Counted from the first letter of the stretch, positions 40,834 to 50,920 are shown. The stretch: 64,000 nt of DNA from Oscillospiraceae bacterium (GCA_020025305.1 JAHHSG010000002.1:62001-126000), one strand, 5' to 3'. Program-made: numbers and translations. Notes: generated from the letters alone by a model not told the origin.

Positions 40834-41928
40834 ATGAGTGAATTCAAAATTTATTTCGAAGCACTTGCGTATAATTTGCCAATCATCCAAACGTACACTA
40901 TAGATGGATATATACTTTTACCAGTTGAAGTTAGCGAAAATATAGCGGAGAAGGTCTTGCCGCCTAAAGAGCCTTTGCAGTTTAATTGGTCCTTTGCCAG
41001 ATGTTTCTACCAAAACCATAAAGGGAAAACAACATATACTAAAGTTAGAAATAAGGACCCGATTATATATGAATGTGAAGACCTTTGGTCAGAAACAGAA
41101 CAAAACAATGTTCAAAAGATTGTGGATAATAAAATCGAAAGATTCAATAATATGCTGTTGCTTATCACAAATATGCATATTTTTTTCCCAACCGTTAAAA
41201 CTATGGTTCTGTCCAAATCAGGCGAGAGAGTTTGTGAATTTGTGAAGTCAGATACTTGCGTTAATTTCGGGAACTGGAAAGAAGAACGTAAAAGAGTCGG
41301 GATCGGAGATAGAATCAAACTACATTTAGATGAATTAACCTTTTATGATTTTATAGAGGATAAAAACCTTACCCGCTATAAAAATGCGTTAAAATATTAT
41401 ATAAGCTCTTTTGGGGAATCTAAAAAAGAAATGGCATTTTGCTTGCACTGTGCTGCAATAGATGCCATCACTAGTACAAGCAAATCTGGAACAACAAAGA
41501 AGCGAATGGCAAAGTATACAAGTGTGCTTTTATGCCTACCAGAAGAATCTACAGAAATAGAAGAAAGACTGGGATATTACTATAAATTAAGATCAGGTTT
41601 TGTACATGGTAAGTGGCCACAAATTACAGAAGAGCAAGAATTTGACCTGCGAGAGTGTGTGCGAAAATTTCTAATAGCATATTATATTTTTTGGCTGGTG
41701 TTAGGAGTAAAGACAGAAGAACAGTTCCTCCAAAAGCTTGATGCTATTTATGAAAATCACGCTTTGTATGTTACAGAGGCAAGCGTAGCGTATGGGATTA
41801 TGAGAACGCTTTATATAGATGATGAGACAGAAGGCGGAATACTATCGCTTTCGATGCTGGAGTGCTTCAAGGCTCTTTCTGAAAAATTGAAAGAAGCACT
41901 GAAACAGCAAGAATTAATAGATAAATAG
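40834..41928 (+). CDS. ApeA-like HEPN-domain protein
   Basis: 364 residues from ATG 40834 (AAGGAG 8 nt upstream; a GTG 6 nt earlier is too close). The C-terminal half contains the HEPN RNase signature R-x4-H as RSGFVHG (Arg253, His258) in a helical context (LGYYYKLRSGFVHGKWP). This resembles the HEPN of ApeA-type anti-phage proteins. The N-terminal about 190 residues show no family I know. HEPN proteins often cut RNA upon phage sensing or act as toxins. It is AT-rich, monocistronic, and ends at a strong terminator. Confidence 0.75.
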   Translation: MSEFKIYFEALAYNLPIIQTYTIDGYILLPVEVSENIAEKVLPPKEPLQFNWSFARCFYQNHKGKTTYTKVRNKDPIIYECEDLWSETEQNNVQKIVDNKIERFNNMLLLITNMHIFFPTVKTMVLSKSGERVCEFVKSDTCVNFGNWKEERKRVGIGDRIKLHLDELTFYDFIEDKNLTRYKNALKYYISSFGESKKEMAFCLHCAAIDAITSTSKSGTTKKRMAKYTSVLLCLPEESTEIEERLGYYYKLRSGFVHGKWPQITEEQEFDLRECVRKFLIAYYIFWLVLGVKTEEQFLQKLDAIYENHALYVTEASVAYGIMRTLYIDDETEGGILSLSMLECFKALSEKLKEALKQQELIDK

Positions 41929-41970
41929 CCGGTTCATATAACCGACACTCCACACCAAAACGATCACCAC

Positions 41971-42004
41971 AAAGGCCCAGCACCGCATAGGTGCTGGGCC
42001 TTTT
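41971..42004 (+). terminator. terminator of the HEPN gene
   Basis: AAAGGCCCAGCACC-GCATA-GGTGCTGGGCCTTT, 14-bp stem, then T. Confidence 0.93.
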
Positions 42005-42087
42005 GCTGTCCATCCATAAACACTCCGTAAAGGCGCACAAAAACAGGCCGAAATTTACAGCCTTCCATATACGAAATAAATGGAGTA

Positions 42088-42096
42088 TGGTATACT
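42088..42096 (+). promoter_or_regulatory. extended -10 promoter of the hsd operon
   Basis: TGG-TATACT (42088-42096) 35 bp before hsdM; no clear -35. Confidence 0.6.
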
Positions 42097-42130
42097 GATT
42101 ATGAATAAAAATATTTGGAGGCTTCTAACC

Positions 42131-43633
42131 ATGGCAGAGAAGAACACAGCCAATATCGGCTTTGAAAAACAGATTTGGGATGCTGCCTGTGTTTTGCGGG
42201 GCAACTTGGATGCATCAGAATATAAAAATGTTGTGCTGGGTCTGATTTTCCTCAAGTATATTTCAGACCGCTTTGAAGATAAGTATCAGGAACTCGTTGC
42301 TGAGGGAGATGGTTTCGAGGAAGATATTGACGAGTACATCTCTGAGGGTATTTTCTTTGTGCCGGTAAGTGCCCGCTGGAGCGTGATTGCATCCAAGGCC
42401 CACACGCCGGAAATTGGTACCGTTATTGATGATGCCATGCGGGCTATTGAAAAGGAAAATAAGCGTCTCAAGGACATTTTGCCTAAAAACTTTGCCCGCC
42501 CTGAACTGGACAAGCGCCGTTTGGGCGAAGTAGTGGATCTATTCACCAATATTCAGATGATCGAACACGGCAGCGAAAAGGATATTCTGGGCCGTACCTA
42601 TGAATACTGCCTTTCCATGTTCGCCGAGCAGGAGGGCAAGCGCGGCGGTGAGTTTTTCACGCCGTCCTGCGTGGTTCGCACGCTGGTGGAAGTGCTCCAG
42701 CCGTTCAAAGGCCGCGTCTATGACCCCTGCTGCGGCAGCGGTGGTATGTTTGTGCAGTCCGCAAAATTCATTGAAAACCACAGCGGAAATATCAATGATA
42801 TTTCCATTTACGGACAGGACGCCAACCCCACCACTTGGAAGTTGGCACAGATGAACCTTGCCATTCGTGGTATTGAACCTGACCTGGGTACTTATGCGGC
42901 GGATACATTCTTAGACGATCGCCACCCCACCATGCGGGCAGAATATATCATGGCCAATCCGCCTTTTAACCTGTCCAACTGGGGTGCCGATCAGCTGAAA
43001 GAGGATGTCCGCTGGCAGTACGGTATGCCCCCGGCAGGCAACGCCAACTTTGCATGGCTCCAACACATGATCTATCACCTTGCCCCCAATGGCAAAATGG
43101 GCATGGTGCTGGCAAACGGCTCTCTGTCGTCCCAGTCCGGCGGTGAGGGTGAGATTCGAAAAAACATCATCAATGCTGACTTGGTGGAGTGCATTGTGGC
43201 TATGCCTACCCAGCTATTCTATACCACCCAGATTCCCGTTTCTCTGTGGTTCTTGAATAAGCAGAAAAAGCAGACCGGAAAAACGCTGTTTATAGATGCC
43301 CGGAACATGGGCACTATGGTCAGCCGGAAACTGCGGGAGCTGACCGATGAGGACATTCAGAAAATCGCAGACACTTACAAAGCTTTTGTGGAGGGAACGC
43401 TGGAAGATGTAAAGGGATTCTGCGCCGTTGCCACTACGGAAGAAATTGAGAAGCAGGATTATATTCTCACCCCGGGACGTTATGTAGGTATTGAAGAACA
43501 GCAGGAGGACGGCGAACCCTTTGAGGAGAAGATGGGCCGCCTGACTTCTGAACTGTCCGAACTGTTCCAAAAGTCCCACGAATTGGAAGATGAGATCAAA
43601 AAGAACCTGGGGGCGATTGGGTATGAAGTGTGA
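42131..43633 (+). CDS. hsdM: type I restriction-modification system, methyltransferase subunit HsdM
   Basis: N6-adenine methyltransferase subunit. 500 residues from ATG 42131 (GGAGG 9 nt upstream). The N-terminal helical domain has NIGFEKQIWDAACVLRGNLDASEYKNVVLGLIFLKY in conserved style. SAM motif I is DPCCGSGGMF (near 200) and the catalytic motif IV is NPPFN (near 276), with FFTPSCVVRTLVEVL before them. It is intact. It overlaps hsdS by 11 nt. Without a working HsdS it should have no target specificity. Confidence 0.96.
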   Translation: MAEKNTANIGFEKQIWDAACVLRGNLDASEYKNVVLGLIFLKYISDRFEDKYQELVAEGDGFEEDIDEYISEGIFFVPVSARWSVIASKAHTPEIGTVIDDAMRAIEKENKRLKDILPKNFARPELDKRRLGEVVDLFTNIQMIEHGSEKDILGRTYEYCLSMFAEQEGKRGGEFFTPSCVVRTLVEVLQPFKGRVYDPCCGSGGMFVQSAKFIENHSGNINDISIYGQDANPTTWKLAQMNLAIRGIEPDLGTYAADTFLDDRHPTMRAEYIMANPPFNLSNWGADQLKEDVRWQYGMPPAGNANFAWLQHMIYHLAPNGKMGMVLANGSLSSQSGGEGEIRKNIINADLVECIVAMPTQLFYTTQIPVSLWFLNKQKKQTGKTLFIDARNMGTMVSRKLRELTDEDIQKIADTYKAFVEGTLEDVKGFCAVATTEEIEKQDYILTPGRYVGIEEQQEDGEPFEEKMGRLTSELSELFQKSHELEDEIKKNLGAIGYEV

Positions 43634-44818
43634 TTGGACAACATATCCGCTTGGTGAACTGGTTTCATTTTCATCAGGTGGAACACCAAGTAAAAAAAGG
43701 CAGAATATTGGTCAGGAAATATTCCGTGGATTAGTGCAAAAACACTCAAGGAAGAGCGCATTTTTACATCAGACTTATTTATTTCAGAAGAAGCTCTGAA
43801 GGCAGGTAGTAAACTAGCCCCCGTTGGAAGTATCCTTTTGTTAACAAGAGGTAGTGGCCTATTTAACGGAATCCCCATAGGATTAGTTGAATCGGAAGTA
43901 GCATTCAATCAAGATATTAAATGTCTAAACTCATGTACCAGCATAGAAAATAAGTACATATTCTATTGGTTATTATCTCAAAAGAGTTATCTTAGTGCGA
44001 AAGTAGGGGTAACTGGAATAGGTGCCGGAAAATTCGACTTAGATTTTTTGCAAAAACTAGAAGTTCCAGTTCCTTCTAAAATATTACAAAACAGAATTGT
44101 AGCAATTGCTGAATCTATAAGTCAAAAAATTATCGCAAATAATAAGATCAACGATAATTTGCAGCAGCAGGCTCGTGCTTTATATCGCCAGTGGGTGATT
44201 GATAATGTAGAAAACTATGAAATGCGAGCGTTATCAGAAATTGCAGAAATAAATCCAGATACATACTCTTCAAAGGAGCAATGGGAGTATGTAAACTACC
44301 TTGATACCAGTAGTATTACGAATGGTCTAATTTCAGAGATACAATATATAATTCCTGCTTTGGAAAAACTGCCAAGTCGGGCAAAACGAAAAGTTCTACC
44401 GAATGATGTGGTTTTCTCAACCGTTAGACCCAATCAGCAGCATTTTGGTATTATCAGTGGTCCTATGCCCAATATGCTTGTATCAACCGGATTTGCAGTT
44501 ATTCGGAGCAAACATCCAGAAGTTTGTAATGAACTTATATATCTTTGTCTTACTGAGAATGAATTTGTTGAAAAAATGCAACAGCTAGCAGAACAAAGCA
44601 CTTCGACATTCCCATCCATTAAGCCGTCCGATTTGGCTATATGTGAGGTTCCATGTCCGAATGAAAGCGTGTCTGCGGATTTGACCAAAATGTTGAAATC
44701 TCTATTTGCACTTATGTCTGCTAATCAGGCTGAAAATAGAACGTTGACGACACTTCGTGATATCTTACTTCCTAAACTCATGTCTGGCGAAATTGATGTT
44801 TCCGATATTAAGATTTGA
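43623..44818 (+). pseudogene. hsdS: type I specificity subunit HsdS, frameshifted at a poly-A tract
   Basis: Target-recognition subunit. ATG 43623 opens CDWTTYPLGELVSFSSGGTPSKK, then the frame is lost at a run of seven A (43692-43698). With eight A the reading continues as AEYWSGNIPWISAKTL and joins the frame open to 44818, giving about 398 residues. That product has two target domains: the second starts near SEIAEINPDTYSSKEQWEYV, with central repeat ANNKINDNLQQQARALYRQW. It may be a phase-variable switch, a fixed mutation or a sequencing error. Confidence 0.88.
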
Positions 44819-44836
44819 ATTGAGGAAGTTCTTTTT

Positions 44837-45469
44837 ATGGGAAGGGGAAAGATGAAAAATAATCCGTATGGGGAATTTATAAATTTCCAAGAGGAGATGA
44901 AAGAGTATAAGCGATTGTGCCGGGGGAGAAGTAAGAAATATAAGTTCTACTCAGAATGGGAAGAACATATGGGAGAGCTTATTTCCCCAATCTGTGATCA
45001 AAAAAGATTGAAAGATTTTAAGCGCTTTTTGATTAATCGAGAACGAATAACTGAGGGGGCAGCACCTCTATACATTCAGTTTGTGCTTCTTTTTATAGCA
45101 GTATGGTTGGATAAGGACGATAGTCTAAGTGTGTTTTCGCTTATAGCATTATGCTCATTCGCAATTCTGATTACTATGCTGCAAGAACATTGGCTGAAAC
45201 TGGAGAATACATTTTATAAGGATGTATTAGAAATTGTTGAGGAGGTTTCAAATATGAAACGTGCAAATGGTGTATACAAATGTGCTCGTTGTGGAGAATT
45301 TGAATGGTGCACCTGCTTTTGTGAGGATGAAACAGCATTTATAGGTAGAATGGATGAAATGTTTAAACATGTTGTTAATAGTAAAAAGCTCGATAAGCGT
45401 AGGTACCGAGTAGTCGTGCGCTGCCCTAAATGTGGGAAGCGCTATACTGTCGAGGGAGAATTTAAATAA
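44837..45469 (+). CDS. unknown membrane protein with zinc-ribbon cysteines inside the hsd operon
   Basis: 210 residues, not a known RM subunit. The N-terminal about 75 residues are charged and helical. Two hydrophobic segments follow (about 78-95 and 98-115: IQFVLLFIAVWL and SLIALCSFAILITML). The C-terminal cytoplasmic part has cysteine pairs KCARCGEFEWCTC and RCPKCGKRYTVEG, a zinc ribbon or two knuckles. It lies 18 bp after hsdS and 41 bp before hsdR, so it is co-transcribed. ATG 44837 has GAGGAAG; an ATG at 44852 is possible. Function unknown. Confidence 0.75.
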   Translation: MGRGKMKNNPYGEFINFQEEMKEYKRLCRGRSKKYKFYSEWEEHMGELISPICDQKRLKDFKRFLINRERITEGAAPLYIQFVLLFIAVWLDKDDSLSVFSLIALCSFAILITMLQEHWLKLENTFYKDVLEIVEEVSNMKRANGVYKCARCGEFEWCTCFCEDETAFIGRMDEMFKHVVNSKKLDKRRYRVVVRCPKCGKRYTVEGEFK

Positions 45470-45510
45470 ACACAGATTAACAGAAAGATGCACTACGAGG
45501 AGGTACTCCT

Positions 45511-48500
45511 ATGTCGTTTTCCGAAGATACCTTTGAACAAGCCATTATCGAACTCTTTGAAACCTTGGGCTACACCCATATTTACGCCCCGGACTTGGAG
45601 CGGGACTATGAAAGACCTCTGTTGGATGCTACATTGCAGGATAGTTTGGTACGCATCAACAAAAATTTGCCCATAGATGCCATCGAGGAAGCTCTCTCAA
45701 AACTGAAAAACTTTGATACCGGCAGTCTGGTGCAGAAGAACAGGGTGTTCATGGACTACCTGCAGAACGGCGTCACGGTGAAGTATTTTGTGAAAGGCGA
45801 AGAACGGTCTTCTATTGTGCGACTTCTGGACTATGAAAAGGTGGAGAACAACACTTTTTATGTGGTAAATCAGTTTACATACATAGAAAACGGCAACAAC
45901 CGCCGCCCGGATGTGATTCTGTTTATCAATGGTCTGCCGCTGGTGCTGATGGAGCTGAAAAGCCCCTCCAAGGACGAAGTGGGCGCTGAGAACGCCTACA
46001 ACCAAATCCGGAACTATATGCAGGATATTCCGTCGCTGTTCATCTATAATGCCATCTGTGTCATCAGCGACCTTTCCACCAACAAAGCTGGTACGATCAC
46101 TTCTGGTTTCGATCGCTTCATGGAGCGGAAGACCAAAGATGGCGATTATGAAAACACGGCGTATGCCCAGTTCGACACCTTCTATGAGGGTATGTTCCAA
46201 AAGAACCGGTTGCTGGACATTCTGAAAAATTTCATCCTCTTTTCTGGAGATACGCAGAAGCCTATCAAGATTCTGGCGGGATATCACCAGTATTTTGCTG
46301 TCCGAAAGGCAGCGGAGCGCGCCTTTACCGCCACAAAACAGACGGCAAGGGCGGCGTGTTCTGGCATACGCAGGGCAGCGGCAAATCCCTGTCCATGGTC
46401 TTTTATGCCCACCTTTTGCAGGAAGTGCTGGACAGCCCTACCATCGTGGTCATGACCGACCGTATTGATCTGGACGACCAGCTCTACACGCAGTTTGCCC
46501 GCTGCGCCGGTTTTCTGCGCCAGACGCCGGTACAGGCGGAGAGCAAGGAGCATCTGAAATCCCTGCTGGATGGCCGAGAGGCAAACGGCATTATCTTTAC
46601 CACCATGTTTAAGTTTGGGCGGGGTGAGAAGCCGCTGTCTGAGCGAAGAAACATTGTGGTTATGGCTGATGAGGCCCACCGCAGCCAGTACGGCTTAAAT
46701 GAAAGAGTGGTCACAGAGACTAATGAACTGGGCCTGCCAGAGGCACGCGTTGTGGTAGGCAATGCGCTGATTATCCGTGAGGCTCTGCCCAAGGCTACCT
46801 TTATCGGCTTTACCGGTACGCCCATCGCTGTGAAGGATCGCAATACCCGTGAGATTTTCGGCGATTACATCGATATCTACGATATGACGCAGGCGGTGGA
46901 GGACGGCGCGACCCGGCCGGTTTACTACGAGAGCCGGGTGGTTCAGCTGAAGCTGGACAAGGACACGCTGGATATGATCGACCACACCTACGATGTACTG
47001 GAGCAGCAGTCTGATACATTTACTATCGAAAAGAGCAAGAAAATGCTAGGTCAGATGGAGAGTGTCCTGGGTGCAGAATCAACTATCGACTCGCTAGTAG
47101 AGGATATTCTCCATCATTATGAGACTTACCGGGCCAATCTGCTGACCGGTAAAGCTATGATTGTGGCTTACTCTCGGTCTATTGCAATGAAGATCTATCA
47201 TAAGATTTTGGAGCTGCGGCCCGAGTATCAGGAGAAGATCGGCGTGGTTATGACGGGCGGCAATAATGATCCCGAAGAGTGGAAGAAAATCATCGGCACG
47301 AAAGCGCATAAAGAGGAACTGGCCCGTAAATTCAAGGATAACAACGATCCGATGAAGATAGCCATTGTTGTAGATATGTGGCTGACAGGTTTCGATGTGC
47401 CGTCATTGGCAACCATGTATGTCTACAAGCCGATGCATGGCTACAATCTAATGCAGGCGATCGCTCGTGTTAATCGTGTCTTTGAAGATAAAGAAGGTGG
47501 CCTGATTGTTGACTATGTGGGCATCGCATCTGCCTTGAAAGCGGCCATGCGAGAGTACACCGCTCGCGACCGACAGAAGTACGGCGATATGGATATTGCC
47601 AAAGTGGCTTATCCGAAGTTCCGGGAAAAGCTGCAAGTCTGCAAAGATTTGTTCCATGGCTTTGACTATCGATCTTTCATTGGTGGAACTCCGCTACAAA
47701 TGGCAAAGGTCATTTCGAAGGGAGCCAACTTTATTCTTGATCCTAAGGTGAAAGATCGCAAGGATCTGTTCCTGAAGGAAGCCATGCTGATGAAGCAGGC
47801 TCAATCGTTGTGTTCCAGCATGCTGACATCTCTGGAGCGCCACGAAGCAGCATTGATGGAGGTTGTCCGCTCTACAGTTGCCAAACTGACCATGGGCGGA
47901 AAGGGTGGTAAGGTACTTTCGCTAAATGAAATCAATGCTGAAATCAGCGAGCTTTTGAAAGCAAGCATCCAGAGCGACGGTGTAGTTAGCTTGTTCGATG
48001 GTAAGGAACAGGGCGAAGCGGTCTCACTGTTTGATCCGGAGGTTTTGGAGGAGATCTCCAAGATGAAGGAGAAGAATGTAGTAGTAGAGATGCTGCACAA
48101 GTTGATGTTGGAGCAGATTTCTATCTATAAAAACACAAATGTGGTGCAATCACAGAAATTCTCTGAAAAGATCACAAAGCTGATGAATGCCTATTATAAC
48201 GGGCTGATCACGAATCAGGAGGTTATTGATGAGCTAATCAAGGCGGCTAAAGACATCGCAGATCTGCGTAAACAAGGCAAGGATTTGGGGCTTTCTGAGG
48301 AAGAGATGGCTTTCTATGATGCACTGACCAAACCCGAAAACATCAAGGACTTCTATGAAAATAAGGAATTGGTTGAGCTGACCCGAGAGCTTACAGAAAT
48401 GCTGCGCAAGAACCGCACGATTGATTGGCAGAAGAAAGAAACAGCCAGAGCGGGCATGCGCAAAATGGTTAAGCGTCTGCTGAAGAAATATCACTATCCT

Positions 48501-48572
48501 CCCGAGGGGATGGATGATGCTATTAGTATCGTGATCAATCAGTGTGAGCTTTGGACGGACTATGTTGCATAA
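45511..48572 (+). pseudogene. hsdR: type I restriction subunit HsdR, frameshifted
   Basis: ATP-dependent translocase and endonuclease subunit. The 5' part encodes the nuclease domain (RRPDVILFINGLPLVLMELK, PD-x-ELK, near residue 140). At 46335-46338 (CAAAAC) one A appears missing: with five A the frame continues TDGKGGVFWHTQGSGKSLSM into the downstream frame, giving about 1020 residues. That includes Walker A (TQGSGKS), DEAH (MADEAHRSQYG), GFTGTPI and the helicase C-terminal block VDMWLTGFDVPSLATMYVYKP. ATG 45511 has GAGGAGG. As read, no full-length enzyme is made. Confidence 0.9.
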
Positions 48573-48582
48573 TAGAAATATG

Positions 48583-48618
48583 AAAAGGCGTGAGCGAGTT
48601 TATTCGCTCACGCCTTTT
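48583..48618 (+). terminator. terminator of the hsd operon
   Basis: AAAAGGCGTGAGCGA-gtttat-complement with TTTT: 15-bp stem. Confidence 0.93.
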
Positions 48619-48709
48619 GCACAGACCTTCCTGTAAAGTACACAAATCTGCAAAGGTGGGCTGGACTTTTGAAAAAGTGCTGGTATGTTGTGTGGTTGAG
48701 GTGATGAAT

Positions 48710-49522
48710 ATGAAGAAAACAGCACTCGCCACAGCTATGATCATCATGCTTATAAGCATGGCAGCATGTGCACAGTCGACCACACAACAGACTCCAGAGA
48801 CAGAGAAAACCACCACAAACACCAGGGGAATCGTATCGGATTCAGGAGTGCAGAGGGTGGAGAATGAGCGCCTTACAAACCAGGCGGAGGCGGATGAGAG
48901 GCCCACTACGGCAAAGGTTACAGTGCCATCAGTAGAGACGGAAGCGGGGAATATACCGCTGGCGGAAGGCGAGGTCTCCATGGTAAAACCAACTGCAAAA
49001 CTGGATGCGGCGGAGGAAGCTGCACAGACAGTGCCGAAGGAGCCTCTGAACCCCTCTGAGAATCCGGAGGCAAAGCCACAGGACAAGCTAGCTTCTGAAC
49101 CGGAAGCTCAGCAAGAAACCATGCCTAAGCCACAGTCTTCTGAGCCAGAACCGGAACTGCAGGTGAAACCAGCTGAGCCAATTCCTGAGGAGCTTACTTC
49201 GGAAGAGCAGCCAATTATTCTCGATGTTGATGCCCTGTGTCGGTATGCCGTCGACTATGCAGTGGGGACTTACGGCTACGAATACTGGCCGGGGATGCGA
49301 GACGGTTACTATCCGGCCTACACCTGTTATATCGAAACACTGGAGCAGGGATACGCTGCGATCCGAGAATGCGTGGATGATCTGACGCTGGAACTGAATG
49401 CTCGTGGCGAGCCAATCGTGGAATATGTGGATGGAATTGGCTACGGAATGCCCTTCGATGTGGAGATCTATCCTGACCCTGACGGCTACGAAAATAGCTA
49501 TCGCGTCCAACTCTACTACTGA
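48710..49522 (+). CDS. predicted lipoprotein with Pro/Glu-rich linker
   Basis: 270 residues from ATG 48710 (GAGGTG 8 nt upstream). The signal peptide is MKKTALATAMIIMLISMAAC with lipobox SMAAC, so it is probably a surface lipoprotein. A long disordered Thr/Glu/Pro-rich region (about 22-170) precedes a compact C-terminal domain of about 100 residues (LDVDALCRYAVDYAVGTYGY ... YENSYRVQLYY). I do not recognise the domain. It lies between the hsd and mobilisation blocks as a single gene with a terminator. Confidence 0.75.
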   Translation: MKKTALATAMIIMLISMAACAQSTTQQTPETEKTTTNTRGIVSDSGVQRVENERLTNQAEADERPTTAKVTVPSVETEAGNIPLAEGEVSMVKPTAKLDAAEEAAQTVPKEPLNPSENPEAKPQDKLASEPEAQQETMPKPQSSEPEPELQVKPAEPIPEELTSEEQPIILDVDALCRYAVDYAVGTYGYEYWPGMRDGYYPAYTCYIETLEQGYAAIRECVDDLTLELNARGEPIVEYVDGIGYGMPFDVEIYPDPDGYENSYRVQLYY

Positions 49523-49585
49523 GTGCTGCAGTATATATGGTTCAAATTCATGATGCAGTAATAATAAAAGACCTTGAAAGACAGA

Positions 49586-49617
49586 AATCCTTCGACCAAT
49601 GGTCGAAGGATTTTTTT
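49586..49617 (+). terminator. terminator of the lipoprotein gene
   Basis: AATCCTTCGACC-AAT-GGTCGAAGGATT then TTTTT. Confidence 0.93.
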
Positions 49618-49639
49618 GTAGCTTAGAGTTGGAGAAGAG

Positions 49640-49800
49640 GTGTAGTGGTCGGTTCCGAAAATCTGTCAGATTGGAACTGGAATTCGCCATCAGACAGCGC
49701 AAAACGTTGCCGGTGTATTCCGAACAAAAGGATCACTCTGAATGCTACGCAAAGGCGACTTGTGGGGGCTAAAATTATTGCAGGATTAGAAGAGAGAAGG
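49640..49800 (+). pseudogene. possible remnant of a REP-associated (Y1-like) transposase
   Basis: A short readable segment, MLRKGDLWGLKLLQD followed by a stop, resembles the C-terminal end of REP-associated tyrosine transposases (usual pattern: GDxGGL...LR). The preceding VVGSEN-like stretch is out of continuous frame. The resemblance is weak and rests on one motif. The remainder of the 521-bp gap (49523-50043) holds only two terminator hairpins. Confidence 0.2.
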
Positions 49801-49824
49801 GCTGTGGGATATTAAAAATCAGTG

Positions 49825-49852
49825 AAAACTAGCACTGAGAGTGCTAGTTTTT
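49825..49852 (+). terminator. hairpin before the mobilisation block
   Basis: AAAACTAGCACT-GAG-AGTGCTAGTTTTT: 11-12 bp stem with T-tract. Confidence 0.85.
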
Positions 49853-50043
49853 GTGAAAAACTGGCACCACGAGTCTCTTCTGTGAGAAATTGATCGAAGT
49901 TAAAATTAATAATATAGAAAGAAGAATGACTTAAGAAAGGTGTGGTCAGAAGAAACAGTCTCTAAACAACGGCACAGACGGCGGGCCGGTGCCATCAAAA
50001 TTCCAGCAGCCAGCCAAAAATATCATACGACGAGGAGAACCAA

Positions 50044-50259
50044 ATGAAGGAATCGAAAGTCAAAACTTATGAGGAACTGCCGCTGTTTCTCAACGCGGAA
50101 ATGGTGGCAAAGACGCTGGGTGTGTCGTCCAGCAGCGGCTACGAATTGCTGAACAGCAAGGGCTTTCCGTCGCTGCGTGTCGGAAGTCGCATCGTAGTTC
50201 CCAAGCAAAAATTTATCGAGTGGGTGGAAAAGAATACAGGAGGTGCCAATGTTCGATAA
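50044..50259 (+). CDS. excisionase-like helix-turn-helix protein
   Basis: 71-residue protein of the AlpA/MerR-like HTH type: LFLNAEMVAKTLGVSSSSGYELLNSKGFPSLRVGSR-style winged helix and a short basic tail. Such proteins act as excisionases (directionality factors) or regulators in integrative elements. It overlaps the next gene by 11 nt, at the start of the mobilisation block. The integrase genes are 3.3 kb downstream on the same strand. Confidence 0.8.
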   Translation: MKESKVKTYEELPLFLNAEMVAKTLGVSSSSGYELLNSKGFPSLRVGSRIVVPKQKFIEWVEKNTGGANVR

Positions 50260-50653
50260 AAAGCGAGGAAACTATTTCATCATGGACAACAACATTTTCA
50301 GTCTCAAACTGAAGCCCGGCGAGTTCGTTGTCTACGCCTATCTGCAGCGGCGTGCCAACATCAAAACCGGTCAGTGCTGGCCCAGCTATCAGACTATTGC
50401 TCATGAGACGAACATGTCCAAAAATTCTGTTGCCCGTCATGTTGCCGCTCTGGAGGAGAGAGGTTTGGTGATGACAGAGCGGACTTTCTGGAGCGATCAG
50501 AGCGGCAATAAGATGAACGGCCACCTGTTGTTTACGATGCTGCCTTTGTCCGAGGTGATGGAAGCTGATTACCAGCGGCAGCTTGCGAAACTGGAAGCGG
50601 ATACGGAGCGCCAGCGGGTACAGGAAAAACTAAAGGCGCAGCAGGACGTGTGA
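50249..50653 (+). CDS. helix-turn-helix replication/regulatory protein of the element
   Basis: 134 residues from ATG 50249 (GGAGG upstream, overlapping the previous gene). It contains a DnaD/RepA-like winged-helix N-terminus: LKPGEFVVYAYLQRRAN then CWPSYQTIAHETNMSKNSVARHV and ALEERGLVMTERTF. The tail is helical and charged. HTH_36-type proteins like this occur in Firmicutes mobile elements as replication initiator relatives. The exact role is uncertain. Confidence 0.7.
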   Translation: MFDKKRGNYFIMDNNIFSLKLKPGEFVVYAYLQRRANIKTGQCWPSYQTIAHETNMSKNSVARHVAALEERGLVMTERTFWSDQSGNKMNGHLLFTMLPLSEVMEADYQRQLAKLEADTERQRVQEKLKAQQDV

Positions 50654-50819
50654 TCGACCGCTGTGCGCGCTGTGTGCCCCTGTGTCGGACGTTCCGGAGA
50701 GGGGTGAAGAAACTGCACCTCCTGGAGAGTGAATCGGCCCTTTGGGCGGGATTTCAGGGAAGTCCGGCAAGCAGGAGGGGAAGCAGGATAAAGGAGTGGG
50801 GTCATAACCGACACTGCTC

Positions 50820-50920
50820 CCCACTCCAAATGACGCCTGACCGCAGTGCGGACAGGCTTTCATGGGTGGGTTGCAAATGGCGTCAAAAGGCCCCAATCAA
50901 CCATCGTGTGGCGTCAACAA
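50820..50920. other. oriT: candidate oriT region
   Basis: The 327-bp gap before the mobilisation genes has a strong hairpin GCCTGACCGCA-G-TGCGGACAGGC (50835-50857). GGCGTCA repeats occur at 50879-50885 and 50910-50916, with the inverse TGACGCC at 50831-50837. A hairpin plus repeats directly upstream of a ribbon-helix-helix and relaxase pair is the usual oriT layout. The nick site is not identified. Confidence 0.5.
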
